Positions 29,648 to 40,718 of a stretch of 64,000 bases of DNA are shown here, one piece after another. How positions within the stretch are numbered: the stretch's first letter is position 1; each line of letters begins with the position of its first letter. The DNA lies in contig JAHYIO010000004.1 in the NCBI GenBank assembly GCA_020543525.1, forward strand, positions 558,001-622,000, read 5' to 3'. The position numbers were made by a program, and so were the translations under genes. Below the pieces are notes generated by a model. It ran no database searches. It saw only the letters and a list, made by a program, of their open reading frames with translations, and had not been told where the DNA came from. Source of the DNA: Coriolopsis trogii (lineage: Eukaryota > Basidiomycota > Agaricomycetes > Polyporales > Polyporaceae).

Positions 29648-30289
29648 ATGTCGTCCGCTGTCCTCAGGCAGGCCTCTATTGCCGTGCGTCTCTCCTCCTC
29701 CTCCTGCCGTTTTGATCTGGGGTCAACGAGATGGATGCTCATGTGCTGACGATGGCGTCGTGAACAGGCTCGTGCGGTCTCGCGTTCGTGCGCGTTCTCG
29801 ACCTCTGCGGTCGCACGGAAAGGTGCGTGCAGTTGAGATATGACGACTGCGTGGCAGGTCTGACCTACCTTTCTCTCGCCCTACCGTGGTGGTTTGGTCG
29901 GAACAGACCTCGTTCAGGACCTCTACCTCAAGGAACTGAAGGCGTACAAGCCCCCACCGCCGGTACGTGTTCCGTCTTCGGCCGAAGCAACCGCGACCCA
30001 AGCCCTCCCTCCACCATTTGTGGCTGTTTCCTGATATTCGCGTGTCTTGCAACAGCCCAAGGACGCACACGTCGGTGTCGTCAAGTCCTACTCCCTCCCC
30101 CCTGCGCCCCAGGCCCCGACCCTCCCCGCCGACCTCGCAGGAGAGCTCTCCGCATGGGACGCTGCTGAACCGACTTTTGCTGCCTCGTCGACCCCTGCCG
30201 CTGAGGGCGAGTCGGCTGCTCCGACTGGCGCGGACCAGTTCCTCGCTTTCCTCGAGGCGGACGAGCCCAAGGCCGAGGCGCACCACTAG
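29648..30289 (+). CDS. ATP14: Mitochondrial ATP synthase subunit h
   Basis: Peripheral-stalk (F6-like) subunit of F1F0-ATP synthase. Four exons give about 126 residues: MSSAVLRQASIA at 29648; ARAVSRSCAFSTSAVARK after the first intron, completing a mitochondrial presequence; DLVQDLYLKELKAYKPPPP, the conserved subunit-h core; and PKDAHVGVVKSYSLPP with an Ala/Pro-rich acidic C-terminus ending EADEPKAEAHH-stop at 30287-30289. All junctions are phase-consistent GT-AG introns. The DLYLKELK motif is the main family evidence; the C-terminal half is low complexity as in other fungal members. Confidence 0.85.
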
Positions 30290-30452
30290 ATGTAGCTTTT
30301 AGAGTGGGGAAGGAGAAGAAAATGTTCGCTAGCGGAATGGAGACGGTGTAATACATTCCCTGGTTCTTCCCATCGTCGTCTTTGCTGCAGGTTTCCGACA
30401 AGGTATGATACATGGTAAGTACAACAGTTATCACAGGATATGCGGTCGACGA

Positions 30453-31494
30453 CTATGTACCGTTCCTCTGGTCCCAAGACGCAATGCTTTCCGCCATGGC
30501 TTCGGGGGTCGGTTTTGCGGCCACGACATCCACTCGCATCCCCATCTCCGACTCCAGAAACGAAGCCGTCGTCGGCCCGATGGCCGCGAAACGACAACGC
30601 CGCCGCTGGCCTGCTCCTTCCATCACTGTAGCAACCTCCTGCCCCTCGTCCGCCTTCACAGGAATGTCAAAGTGCTGAGCCAAGATGGGAAGGACGTGCC
30701 TCGCCGAGCTCGGTGCAAAGTGCACGATCCACCAGTCTTCGTCTGTCTCGGACCGTGAGGGTCCCTCTCCATCGTGCGCACGCACTTGAAGCGCGTGCTC
30801 GAGGTCCTCTGCGACTCGCGAAGAGCCCTGCGTCGCATACACCTGCAGGCTCTCGAGCTCTATCCCGCCCTCGCGCAGGATGGCGGGGAGCGTGTCGCGG
30901 TTCTTGTCGCCTGTGAGATAGAGCAGTGTCTTGCCGCTCCCCCCAGTCGCGGACTCATCCGTGGCCGCGCTCGAGTCGCGCGCGAGGTCGGCGAGGATGA
31001 ACCGGGCGAGCTTGTCGCTCGTGCCGGACTCTGCGCCGCCGCGGATGTCGAGCGGCGTGTGTCGTGAGGGCGGGATGGATGCGAGCGCGGTCGCGGTCGC
31101 GGCACCGACGGCGTAGAAGGGCACCGTGGACCAACCTGAGACGGCCGCTTTCATGTGAGAACAAGGGTGCCAGATGGGTTGTATGCGCACCGGTCTCTCC
31201 CTTTGCGTTCAGAGACTCCGCCCGTGGGTCGTTGACCTGTCCGACGGCGGCGCGCCACGCCTCGCACGCACGGCCGCTCGTGACGACCACCCCGGCGTAG
31301 AGTCCGCGAGGGCCGCGGTGGACGAACTCGGCGAGTTGCTGGACGTTCGTGAGGACCGTCTCGAGCACGGGGATCGAGAGTGCTTGGTAGCTCCGCGCTC
31401 GGAAGGCTGCTCCGTATTTGTCGGGGCCGCTGCTACCGCTGGCGTCGTCGCTGGGCGAGCGGAGGAGGAGGAGGACGGGGGATCCGGGTGGCAT
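30453..31494 (-). CDS. HEM4: Uroporphyrinogen-III synthase
   Basis: Heme-pathway enzyme that cyclises hydroxymethylbilane to uroporphyrinogen III. It starts MPPGSPVLLLLRSPSDD at 31494, a typical HemD opening, followed by SIPVLETVLTNVQQL and GVVVTSGRACEAW. One phase-1 intron (about 31150-31190) splits domain 1 from AAVSGWSTVPFYAVGAATA. Domain 2 continues LLYLTGDKNRDTLPAILREGG, the conserved lysine/Arg segment, then IVHFAPSSARHVLPIL and RFAAIGPTTASFLESEMG, and VVAAKPTPEAMAESI near the stop at 30453. About 330 residues, slightly long for the family. Convergent with ATP14 (163 bp apart) and divergent from the citrate carrier. Confidence 0.9.
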
Positions 31495-31916
31495 AGACTC
31501 GATGAGTGGATTGACAGGTCTAAGGGCGGTGAGTTTGTAGTCTGCAGCGGTGTTTTCGGCCTCAGAGAATACGGCCGGCGCTGTCGTCGTCGTCGCGGAG
31601 GCCTGGGCGGTGGACGAGAGGGTGGTGGTCCATCGTGTACAAGCGCATGCAGGTGCGGGGAGAAGGTTTTGGGCGACGTCGTGAGCGCGAGAGCGGAGGC
31701 CCGGACGCGTGGGAGGCGGATGAGATCATCGTCGCGAATCGCGTGCCCAGCGCCGAGCGCGTCTTCGTGTTCACCGCGTTCGCGTCCGTAGTGACTCCTG
31801 ACCTCGTGTTTCGATACAGACTCAGGTCAGACGATCCGCTGTTGCACCTGGACGCGTAGTCTCGCTGCCCTCGTCTTGGTTGTCTTTCGTCTCTCCCAAG
31901 CCCTCCTCACTCAAAG
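31495..31916. promoter_or_regulatory. Divergent intergenic region, HEM4 / citrate carrier
   Basis: 422 bp between opposite start codons. A minus-strand ORF inside it (31562-31774) has no recognisable features. Promoters of both genes are expected here. Confidence 0.45.
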
Positions 31917-33416
31917 ATGTCGAAAAAGGAAAACCCGGTGCACTCGCTCATCGCGGGGACCACCGCCGGTGCGGTCGAAGCGTCGGTGCTCGCATCCTCA
32001 GATATGCGGGTCGGACGGCTCACGAGTGCTCCCCCTCCAGCTTCATCACGTACCCGACCGAGTTCGTGAAGACCCGGTCGCAATTTGGCGGGAAGGCGAG
32101 TCTTGCTCTCCCCCGCGCGGGTCCATGTGCATTGTGCCGACTTCTCACACGGGAGCCACCACCGACGACAGAGAGAGAGCCCGCTTGCGATCATAAAGAC
32201 AACCTTGCAGACAAAGGGCGTGTCGGGACTGTACTCGGGATGCATGGCGTTGGTCATCGGTACGTCCTCCCAGTTATCACTATGCTATCCTCGGCCTTCA
32301 TATGACCCCCTACCCTCTCTCTCTCCAAGGCAACTCCGTCAAAGCAGGCGTCCGGTTCGTGTCCTACGACCACTTCAAGCACGCACTCGCAGACGCCGAG
32401 GTGAGCCCGTCCGCCCGCCCCGCCCCGCCCCGCCCCCGCAGAAACGCCAGAGCTGACGACGCGCGCCGACGTGGATGAGGGCAAAGTCTCCCCGCCAAGA
32501 AGCCTCCTTGCCGGCCTCGGTGCGGGCATGATGGAGGCCGTCTTCGCCGTGACGCCCTCAGAGACGATCAAGTGCGTGCATGGAGCCCGCTCTCGTGCGC
32601 ACCGGGGCGGCTGATCGAGTCGTCGTCGTCGTCACTCGCAGAACGAAACTGATCGACGACGCGAAGAGCCCGAACCCGCGGTTCCGGGGGCTCGTGCACG
32701 GCACCGCGTGCATCGTTCGCGAAGAGGGTCTGCGTGGTGTCTACCGCGGTCTCTTCCCCGTCGTACGTCTGTCTTCGCTCGTGGTCTGCGACTCCTTGTC
32801 TTTCTGACCCCATGCATTCGGGCGTCGGCCCCTCCCAGATGATGCGACAAGGTCTGCGTACCCTAACTCCGAACCCAGTCTAGCACCCGTCTGACCGTAG
32901 AGCCCAGGCGCGAACTCGGCGGTGCGCTTCACCACATACACCACCCTCAAGCAGCTCGTCCAGGGCCACTCCCGTGGCGGCCAGCCGCCCTCGAGCCTCA
33001 TGACGTTCGGCATCGGCGCCGTCGCCGGGCTCGTCACCGTATACACGACGATGCCCCTAGAGTGCGTCCCGCCCCCTCGCTCCTCCGGCTTGCCCCACTC
33101 ATCCTCCGTGTGAACCAAATCGACAGCGTCATCAAAACGCGCATGCAGAGCCTGGAGGCCCGTCAGGCGTACCGCAACTCGTTCCACTGCGCGTACAGGA
33201 TCTTCACAGAAGAGGGCCTCCTGCGATTCTGGACGGGGACGACCCCGCGGCTGGCGCGGCTGGTGGTACGTGGGCGTTCCTCTACCCGTCGGTCGTCCCT
33301 GCTCTTCTCCTTCCAGTGCTCACGGCGATTCCGTGTCCTGACAGCTGAGCGGGGGGATCGTGTTCACTGTCTACGAGAACGTCATCAAACTCATCGGCAG
33401 CGGCCGCGCAGCATGA
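31917..33416 (+). CDS. CTP1: Mitochondrial tricarboxylate (citrate) carrier
   Basis: Inner-membrane exchanger of the mitochondrial carrier family. It starts MSKKENPVHSLIAGTTAGAVEA at 31917 and ends VYENVIKLIGSGRAA-stop at 33414-33416. All three tripartite repeats show the carrier signature: FITYPTEFVKTRSQFGG, AVTPSETIKTKLIDDAK and TMPLDVIKTRMQSLEA; the second and third are split by introns (the Asp codon of the third is built across the junction). GVSGLYSGCMALVIG, EGLRGVYRGLFPV and EGLLRFWTGTTPRL are the matching second parts of the repeats. The tricarboxylate type is suggested by NSVKAGVRFVSYDHFK and by NSAVRFTTYTTLKQ. About 300 residues, normal for the family. Confidence 0.9.
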
Positions 33417-33971
33417 GGTGCAGATGGATGGATAGGCTTAGACGCAACTACTACTCACATTGCCCGGGATGCGCACGACGAGAAGAATTGAGTGTGAGCA
33501 CGGGCGGAGTCGATCTTGGCGAGGAGTTTGGTGGGAACGTGCAGGCCGTCCGAGGATCCGAGTCGACTTTGGACTCGGGACTGCAGTGCTTGTAACTCAT
33601 ACGAACTGTTTCGACTCTCGAGCGAGCGAGGAGCGCAATTCCATGCGCGCGAGCATGTGTGCACGTAGACCAAAGGCTACGAGAGAACGTGCGTGTGCTA
33701 TGAACAAAGCGCTGGCTACTACAGTTCGGTGGATACGTTATGAAGTCGTAAAGTGTCTCTCGTGAGCGAACGAGAAAAAAAAGAGCATCAGAGCGCATGA
33801 ACGTCAACGTTCACAGCGGACCCAAAGCCCGCGTGTGGAGGGAAAGAACGGACGGAATCGGCCTCGAGAGTCAACGAGACGGGCGTCCACGGCCCACACG
33901 ATGTACGAGAAGCGGCCTCTCCGTCGCCGGACTCGTCAATCGCTCTCTAGGTGTGGCGGCGGCTCTCGCGC
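33417..33971. other. Intergenic region, convergent carrier and PalI-like gene
   Basis: 555 bp of 3' flanks. No gene, repeat or RNA recognised. Confidence 0.5.
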
Positions 33972-34936
33972 TCAGTAGCGGTTCCGCCGGAAGGTGTCCT
34001 TCCAGGAGTAGCTGGTGGCGCCGGCGAGGCGGTCGCGCCTCCGGCCGAAGCAGACGGTGCAGCCTGCGAAGCAGAGGAGGAGGAAGGCGACGAACGTCAT
34101 CCAGAATCCTGCGGGGAGCGTCAGCATGCTGTCTTTGGCGAGTAGACGCGGACGAGTGTAGAGACAGTGCCGGGTCACCACGGTCTGGATGCTGGGCCGA
34201 ACGGGTGGGATTCCTTGGAGCGGAGAAGGAAGAAAGGAAGAGGACTGACCGGGTGCGGTGTCGGTGTTGGAGCCGACGTTGCTGAGCTTGCCCATCTGGT
34301 GTTTGACGTACGCGTAGAGGGCGATGTCGACGGCGAAGGCGATGAGGGTGAGGACGGCGGCGAGGAAGGAGGCGAGGGAGGCGAGGAGGGTGAAGGTGAC
34401 GTGGGTAGAGAGGGAGAGGAGGAACGCGATGAACGTCACACCCGTGGCTGTATGCAGGGGTATTGTCAGTGGCCGAGAGAGGCTGGGGCGAAGAGCGGGG
34501 GACAGACCGACTGCGTGGATGGCGAGGCCGCGTGTCCAGGAGGGGCCGATGGTGACGAAGCCCTGTCGTTGGGAGTCGTAGAGGGTGGTCGAGTAGGCGT
34601 TGTGGGCGGAGGTGCAGAGGCGGTTTCCGGTGTTTTCGTACGAGCATGAGGCCCTGCGCGAGGTCAGGGATGGTGAGTGCTCGACGATGTAGAGACATAC
34701 CAGCTGCCGAACTGGATAGAGAGTCAGTGCCAGACTGAGAGAGGCTGGAAGAATGCGCTCACTCTTATTTCGCTGATCGCGTTGGTGTCTGCGCCGACGG
34801 TGGGGCTGCCATTCTTGAAGTGGACGCGGGCGATGTCGATGGCGGTGATGTAGGGGAGAGAGATGGAGACGAGGAAGAGGAGGACGAAGGCGGAGAAGAG
34901 GAAGATGACGCCTGGGATGTGGAAGACGCGAGGCAT
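33972..34936 (-). CDS. PalI/SUR7-family four-helix membrane protein
   Basis: Plasma-membrane protein of the claudin-like SUR7/PalI family; relatives act in ambient-pH sensing (PalI/Rim9) or eisosome-associated membrane organisation. It starts MPRVFHIPGVIFLFSAFVLL at 34936 (first membrane helix, with VSISLPYITAIDIARVHF). The extracellular loop carries CSYENTGNRLC, the Cys pair typical of the fold, and QGFVTIGPSWTRGLAIH. Helices 2 and 3 are in VTFIAFLLSLSTHVTFTLLA and FLAAVLTLIAFAVDIALYAY; helix 4 is FWMTFVAFLLLCFAGCTVC. A short basic tail RRRDRLAGATSYSWKD ends FRRNRY-stop at 33972-33974. About four introns. Pathway assignment is family inference. Confidence 0.75.
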
Positions 34937-35255
34937 GGTGGGCACCGATGGAGATCGTCGAGGGCTATCTCCACGCGTGACGGGGCTTATGAGGACGGAC
35001 GGACGGTGCACGCGACGGCGGTGACGAGTGTGCGTGTCGACGTCCAGCGCGCGACGACCTCGCCTCGCGTGATGCCCCACTCGCACCTGAGCTGAGCTTG
35101 GCCATGACGCGCAGACACGCCCCACGTGATCGTCCCCTTGTTGAGAGATCGGATCGTGTCACACACTCGTCCTTGTCCTCGACCGCCATCTCCTCCCGCG
35201 CGTCTCCCACCCAAGCGGCCTCCACACGCGTCCTCCAACAGCCCCCACGCGTACC
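34937..35255. promoter_or_regulatory. Divergent promoter region, PalI-like gene / H2A.Z
   Basis: 319 bp between two start codons on opposite strands. No specific motif identified. Confidence 0.4.
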
Positions 35256-35917
35256 ATGCCGTCCCCCAAGAAGACCGGGGGCAAGTCCAAGGCCGCCCCT
35301 GCAGCAGCGCCAGACACCCCCGCCGCCCCCACACAGCGCACGCTCCAGACGCGTAGCCAGAAAGCCGGTCTCCAGGTATGTCCTCCTCTCCCCGCGTCCG
35401 TCTCTCGCCGTTCCCTCAAACTCCCCTGTGATGCACTGCTCACGCTCCCACCATCCCCCCGCGCCCCACAGTTCCCCGTCGGCCGTATCCACAGGTACCT
35501 CAAGCAGCGCACGCAGCACAACGTCCGCATAGGCGCAAAAGCAGCCGTCTACACCTCCGCCATCCTCGAGTACCTCACCGCCGAGGTCCTCGAGCTCGCC
35601 GGTGCGCCATTCCCTCTCTCACCCCAGCGCTCTGTGTGCGGTAATCCGAGGCTGATCGGCGACACCCCTGACATGCAGGTAACGCGTCAAAGGACCTGCG
35701 CGTGAAGCGCATCACCCCCCGCCATCTCCAGCTTGCCATCCGCGGCGACGAGGAGCTCGACACCCTCGTCCGCGCCACCATCGCCGGTGGAGGTACGTCC
35801 TACTCTCGCCCCGAGTCTCCCCTCACGTGCCCACTCGCAATCACAGGTGTCCTGCCGTTCATCCACAAGAGTCTTACGCAGGGAAAGCAAAAGAAGGGAG
35901 AGCAGCCTGCGCAATGA
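35256..35917 (+). CDS. HTZ1: Histone H2A variant H2A.Z
   Basis: Chromatin protein replacing H2A in nucleosomes near promoters. It starts [19 protein letters not shown] at 35256 with a Lys/Ala/Pro tail. The histone fold is in four exons: RSQKAGLQ joined to [15 protein letters not shown] and [41 protein letters not shown] with [18 protein letters not shown]; and [17 protein letters not shown], stopping at 35915-35917. Assignment to H2A.Z rather than canonical H2A rests on [20 protein letters not shown] and [12 protein letters not shown] in place of the canonical NDEELN and GGVLPNI motifs. About 144 residues. It has introns, unlike many replication-type histone genes, fitting a replacement variant. 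Confidence 0.92.
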
Positions 35918-36288
35918 GCAAACGTATCTTCTCTTCCCGTGTTCGCACTTCTTGTTATTGGAAGACTACTGCTTGCTTCCTTTCCCCTCCGGACGCCGCT
36001 TTCTTGTGTGTTTGTCCCCCTGTATTATATGCCATGTATGTGTGCGATGTACACCGATGTTTCGATGACGAGATTTCCGCTGGCCGACACCGCTAAGACC
36101 GGCAGACAGTGAGTGGCGGAATGCATACAATCTACTGACGTTGTCGCAAAAGGATCTCGCCCCGAGTTCACGAGCATATGATACAGTCCATTAACGGTGT
36201 GTGCTACTGATACAACTATCGTCCCTTCTTGCTTTGATGCTGACCTCCCCTCGACTGAGGCAAACTAGCACGACCCTAGCGCAAACAC
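35918..36288. other. Intergenic region, convergent H2A.Z and CsbD-like gene
   Basis: 371 bp of 3' flanks; nothing else recognised. Confidence 0.5.
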
Positions 36289-37623
36289 TCAGTCGTGCGG
36301 GGCACGCGCCTGGCCCTGCACGGCCATCTTCCCTCCCGCCTCGCGCAGCTCGCCCTTTTCATGCATCTCAGGCTTGCTCATCAGCTTCCCCGCGACCTGC
36401 ACCAACGCCACCCAGCGTCAGCGATATTCGCGAGCCCTCGACCCGCTCAACGAAAACGCACCTTCTGAGTCTTCCCAATCATCTTGTCCGTCATCTTCGC
36501 ATGGCCTTCAGGCAAGTTCGGGTTCCCGCCAACGGCGACGCCGCCTGTTCACCCCCCGAAAAGAAACCAACGTCAGCGTCCCATCCCGCTCGCCCGTGGT
36601 ACGTTCAAACTCTGAGACGACACGCACTACGGTGGCGGGAATAACTCCTCGGGCGGTTAATAACCATGTTATTAACCTGAGGCAGGATCCCCCCGAGTTA
36701 GTAACGGGTTAATAACAGTTAATAACATGGGCGCTTATGCTATCAGGCTAAGCTGGTATGGCTGAGGCGCAGGCTGCTTTCCCTAGAATCCTCAACCTCC
36801 ATCTGAAGCAGTGATCAATGACCAGTGTATCAATCTGACTGTAGCTCTATATTTGCAGAAATTTTACAGCTGGGTTGATGAAGTTTGGCTCTCTAATTGT
36901 TGCGCGAGCGACCCGGGAGTCTGGGCAATCTAGTCGGCGCTCAGGGTGACCCATAGTCTGACGGTGTTTTGAGAAGGACGTCGTACCTGAGCTTGAGTTC
37001 CCTCGCAATCTACTAGAAAACAGGTGTCACCCGCTGCCAATTGTGGACTGACTATCACAAGATGACTGGCAGCACAGACGAATCATTCGAGCCTGGTAGT
37101 GTGCAAGCGCCTGTAGAAGCGCTAAGTTAGTAACGGGTGCAAAACCCGGACCGAGTTATTAACGTGTTATTAACGCATGTTAATAACGTTGTTATTAACA
37201 TTTGTTAAGAACTAGGCAGTTATTCCCGCCACCGTAACACGCACCCTGCTCGGTCGGCTCGACGCCCATCGGCCTCTCCTCATTGAACGCCGTCCTCCCC
37301 TGCCCCTGTCCCTGCCCGCGCGCCCCGCCGTCAGCCCAATCCTGGTGAGGCTCGGGGCCCGTCGAGGCGTGCTGCCCGCCCGCGACGACGGCGCGCGTGT
37401 CCGTGCCCGCGCCGTACGCGCGCTCGTTCCGGCTCGCGTTCTTCGCGTCCCACACGCGCGGGTCCTCGGTCACGTCCGTGCTGTAGTCTGTCGATGCTTG
37501 GGAGGCGGCGCCGCGCGCGCCGGGGAGGACGTCCGAGGATCTGTGGACGTGGTGCGTCGGTGGGGGCTGGGTCGTGAAGGTGGTGGCGGCTGAGGGAGGG
37601 TTGGAGGATGGGGATTGCGACAT
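36289..37623 (-). CDS. CsbD-like stress-response protein with transposon-bearing intron
   Basis: Small hydrophilic protein with a CsbD-like C-terminus. Exon 1 (37623-37245) starts MSQSPSSNPPSAATTF and is Gly/Gln/Asp-rich and probably disordered. Exon 2 (36544-36462) gives GGVAVGGNPNLPEGH and MTDKMIGKTQK. Exon 3 (36396-36289) gives VAGKLMSKPEMHEKGELREA and ends QGQARAPHD-stop. Phases agree at both junctions (1 and 0); total 189 residues. Intron 1 is 700 bp because a 609-bp MITE sits 8 bases after its 5' splice site; without the MITE and one target-site copy it would be 83 bp. CsbD proteins accumulate under stress; function in fungi is not established. Whether the long intron still splices efficiently is open. 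Confidence 0.75.
36628..37236. mobile_element. hAT-type MITE, 609 bp
   Basis: Non-autonomous DNA transposon. Perfect 19-bp terminal inverted repeats TACGGTGGCGGGAATAACT (36628-36646 and its reverse complement 37218-37236). An 8-bp target-site duplication ACACGCAC flanks it exactly (36620-36627, 37237-37244); 8 bp is the hAT length. Near each end lie four exact copies of the 9-mer GTTAATAAC or its complement, plus GTTAGTAAC variants, as expected of subterminal transposase-binding sites. No transposase ORF. It lies wholly in intron 1 of the CsbD-like gene. Confidence 0.9.
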
Positions 37624-39170
37624 GGTGCGTGGTTGGTGTCCGGGAGTTGGTGGGTGGTGGGTTGGTGTCTGTGCGTGTGGGTGAAGGTGGGTTGGTTGGT
37701 TTCTGTGAGGGGTTGTAGGACGAGCCTCGAGGGGTTTATATGCATCCTGGGTGGCGACGAAGGGAGTGGGAGGGAGTGGGGGTGACGTCAGGTCCCTAGA
37801 GTCGGCGCGCCGCTCGCTGCGGGCGAGTGGAACTGGGTGGGGTGGCGGTCGTAACGACGTCGTCTCGTGTGTTGGGAACAGGTGGGTAGCCTTTGCTGGC
37901 GTCTCGCTCAGAGTTTGTGTGTCCCAGTCGCTCAGGGCTGGTTACGTCATCATCGACGGGTGGCGGTGCTGCTCGTTCTTTCTTACTGACACTGACAACC
38001 CATTATTACTGTAGCCACGTAGCCAGGACACAACGGGTGGCATTCGCCCGTACCACCCCACAGATATGCCCGGAATATGGCCATAGCTGGTCGTCGTCTC
38101 CAGTCACCATCATATTCCGGACCAGCATATCCCGGGGCCCTTTCGTCATTACCCACTAACGCTTCTGAGCACAGAGTACGAAGGCACCAAGCCTCGATAA
38201 TCGGGTCGTCTCGTGCCCATATTTCCGTCCGGAATATGGTAATAATACGTGACCACCATGAGCATATTTCGGACGTGTCCTGCTCGGCGGTACGGGCCAA
38301 TCCCCATCTTGGCTCAGGCTGCAGCCAGGGATCGTTGGGCTATGAACCGAAGATGCTACAGTCAATGCCTGAGCATGCCCTTAGTCCTTCTGTCTCTACT
38401 CGACTGATCCCCGTATTCTCAGGCATCGCAGTAGAGCACCCAAAAGCCGGGCTGAAGGCTCTACTTCTTGAGAGGTGACCGCGACGCCTGCGGGGTCAAT
38501 GTCAATCCCTCCTTGCGACCATACGCGTGTGTGGCCGGTGAGCCCTCTGGTCAGTGCTGCCGCTCATGTAAAATGATCATCGACGATGACTGTATGTCCG
38601 ACGTTCAGCCCTGCTCCCCACCACGCCAGGCGTCACCGGATCGATTGATGGCTCTTCAGTACGTATGACTCGACCCGGCACCGGGAGCCGTTCGTGGTGC
38701 GCAACATCAGAAGTCGGGGTCGGTCCCTCTAAGCGCCTCCGTACGTCCGACGGGGTTGACCAAGCATACGTGATGCGACCTGACCGTGGCGTGAAGTGGG
38801 TTGGTATTGGATTGCACAGCATCCAAGATGCTGGACAGGTGCATAACCGTGATCGCTGTCGCACACAGACGCACACATCACAGAACGACGCAGATCTTCG
38901 CGAGTCGCCGTCGGCCTCGCGGTGACTCACATTACGGTATTTGCCTAACCGCCAGCGACTTCACCCCGCCCGAGGCGCGCGATTCGGAGCTGCCCTTGGG
39001 CCTCAGAAGCAGCAACGGGTTCACGCCCAGCGAAAGAGCCTCAGAAGCCGTGACCAGTCAGCATATCGTATTCGGATACCCCGGTATCGGACATTGGAGA
39101 CAACGCACGAGAGCGCAACTCGAGCTCGAGGACGTTGAGGGACTCTGGCGGAGTCCGCCTTCGCCATGAG
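37624..39170. other. Intergenic region, CsbD-like gene / MDR oxidoreductase
   Basis: 1.5 kb between divergent genes. Around 38060-38290 the motif CCGGAATATG and near-matches recur at least five times in both orientations; two copies (about 38070 and 38108) can pair as a stem with a loop of about 30 nt. No gene supported. Left end: promoter of the CsbD-like gene with GT-rich sequence. Confidence 0.45.
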
Positions 39171-39177
39171 TATTTAA
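39171..39177 (+). promoter_or_regulatory. TATA box of the MDR oxidoreductase gene
   Basis: TATTTAA about 108 bases before the ATG at 39285. Confidence 0.45.
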
Positions 39178-39284
39178 GGGGCCCCTCAGACGGAACCCAC
39201 TCGCCAGCTACTCACCGTCCAACACCGACACCGACAGCGACCCCACCGTCCAACACCAACATCGCCACCTCAGACACTACCCAC

Positions 39285-40718
39285 ATGTCGACCATGCAGA
39301 AAGCCCTCGTCAAGCCCACCTCGGACGCCCCGCCCGAAGTCCGGCTGGTGCCCATCCCGGAGCCCGCCGCGGACCAGGTGCTCGTGAAGCTCGTCACGAC
39401 CGCGCTCATGCCCGCGGACTGGAAGATCCCCGCGTTCGGGATATACCCGGCGGACGAGTACCCGATCGTGTTCGGGTACGACGGGGCGGGCGTCGTCGAG
39501 CGCGTCGGGGACCAGGTCGACCCGGGGGCGTTCAAGAAGGGAGATCGTGTGTGAGTGTCGGGCTCGGAGACTCGAGGCTCAAGGATCAGAGCCCGACGGC
39601 TGCTAACGGGTGTGTGACCGAGCGCAGCATCGTCCAAGGATGGGACGTGGACGGCAACTGGGGCAAGAAGACGCACGGCACGTTCCAAGAGTACCTCGCC
39701 GCCCCTGCAGACGTCGTAGCCAAGGTGAGCGGCGTCCGACCCGCCTACCACCGCCGGTGCTCACTCCCTCCCTCTGCTGCAGATCCCGGACTTTATCACG
39801 TTCGAGGAAGGCGCGACGCTCTTCTCGGGCATCGCCACGATCGCAAACTCGCTCTACGCCCACATGCCCGGCACCGAGTCCCTCCAGTTCCCGCCGCCCT
39901 GGGAGGCCGGCGGCGTCGGCGCATGCGCCGGCAAGTCCTTCCTCGTCGTCGGCGGGTCGTCCCAGATCGGCCAATTCGGTGAGTGTCATCCCTCCATCCC
40001 AGTGAGTCTCCACCCACAGACAGATCGCTGACGCCGCGGCCTCTTGCGACGCCCCTTCGACGTCAACAGCGATCCAGTTCGCGAACCTCTCCGGGTTCAA
40101 CCCGATCATCGCCACCGCCTCCCCGCGGCACACCCAAACGCTGACCGAGCTCGGGGCGACGCACGTCCTCGACCGCTCCCTCCCCCCCGCCCAGATCCTC
40201 GCCCAAGTGCACGCGATCCTCGGCCCGAGCGGGAAGAGCAACGCTAGCAGCGGCGGCACGGGGGTCGACGTCGCCTACGACGCCATCACGGACCGCGACA
40301 CGCTCGCGCTCGCCGTCTCCGCCCTCAAGCCGGGCGCGGAAGGCGGCCGGCTCGTGTTCGTCCTCGACGCGGCTGCGATCGTCGCGGACCTGCCCGAGGC
40401 GCGTGACAAGGGCCTATTGGACACTGCGGTGAGGGCGCGCGGGCTGCAGTCGTTGCAGATGAACCGGGGGGCGCTCGCCGGGCTTTGGGCCAAGCTGGGC
40501 GAGTTTTTGGAGAAGGGCTGGATCAAGGTGAGTGTGGCTGTGCATGGGTGGTGGGGTGGTGAATGAGTGTCTCATGCCGTGCGTGTTTGGCTTTGTAGCC
40601 GACCAAGTACGAGATCCTCCCGGGAGGACTGCGCGGGATCCCGGGCGGGCTGGAGCGGCTGCGGAAGAACGAGGTTAGCGGCGTCAAGCTTGTCGCTCGT
40701 CTTGCGGATACCGCTTGA
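39285..40718 (+). CDS. Medium-chain dehydrogenase/reductase, quinone-oxidoreductase / enoyl-reductase type
   Basis: NAD(P)H-dependent oxidoreductase of the MDR superfamily. It starts MSTMQKALVKPTSDAPPEVR at 39285. The GroES-like half shows PEPAADQVLVKL, LMPADWKIP and FGYDGAGVVERVGDQV, and GTFQEYLAAPADVVAK after the first intron. The Rossmann half begins KSFLVVGGSSQIGQF (dinucleotide motif), then AIQFANLSGFNPIIATASP, LGATHVLDRS and VDVAYDAITD. The end is PTKYEILPGGLRGIPGGLE and LVARLADTA-stop at 40716-40718. About 390 residues, four introns. The catalytic and structural zinc cysteines are absent, so it is of the zinc-free class often annotated as zinc-binding dehydrogenase or trans-enoyl reductase. 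No biosynthetic cluster surrounds it. Confidence 0.8.

Noticed and set aside
38000..38330. Transposon ends around the GGACAC and GCCCGTACC strings
   Set aside because: The shared strings are in the wrong order for an inverted repeat and no target-site duplication was found.
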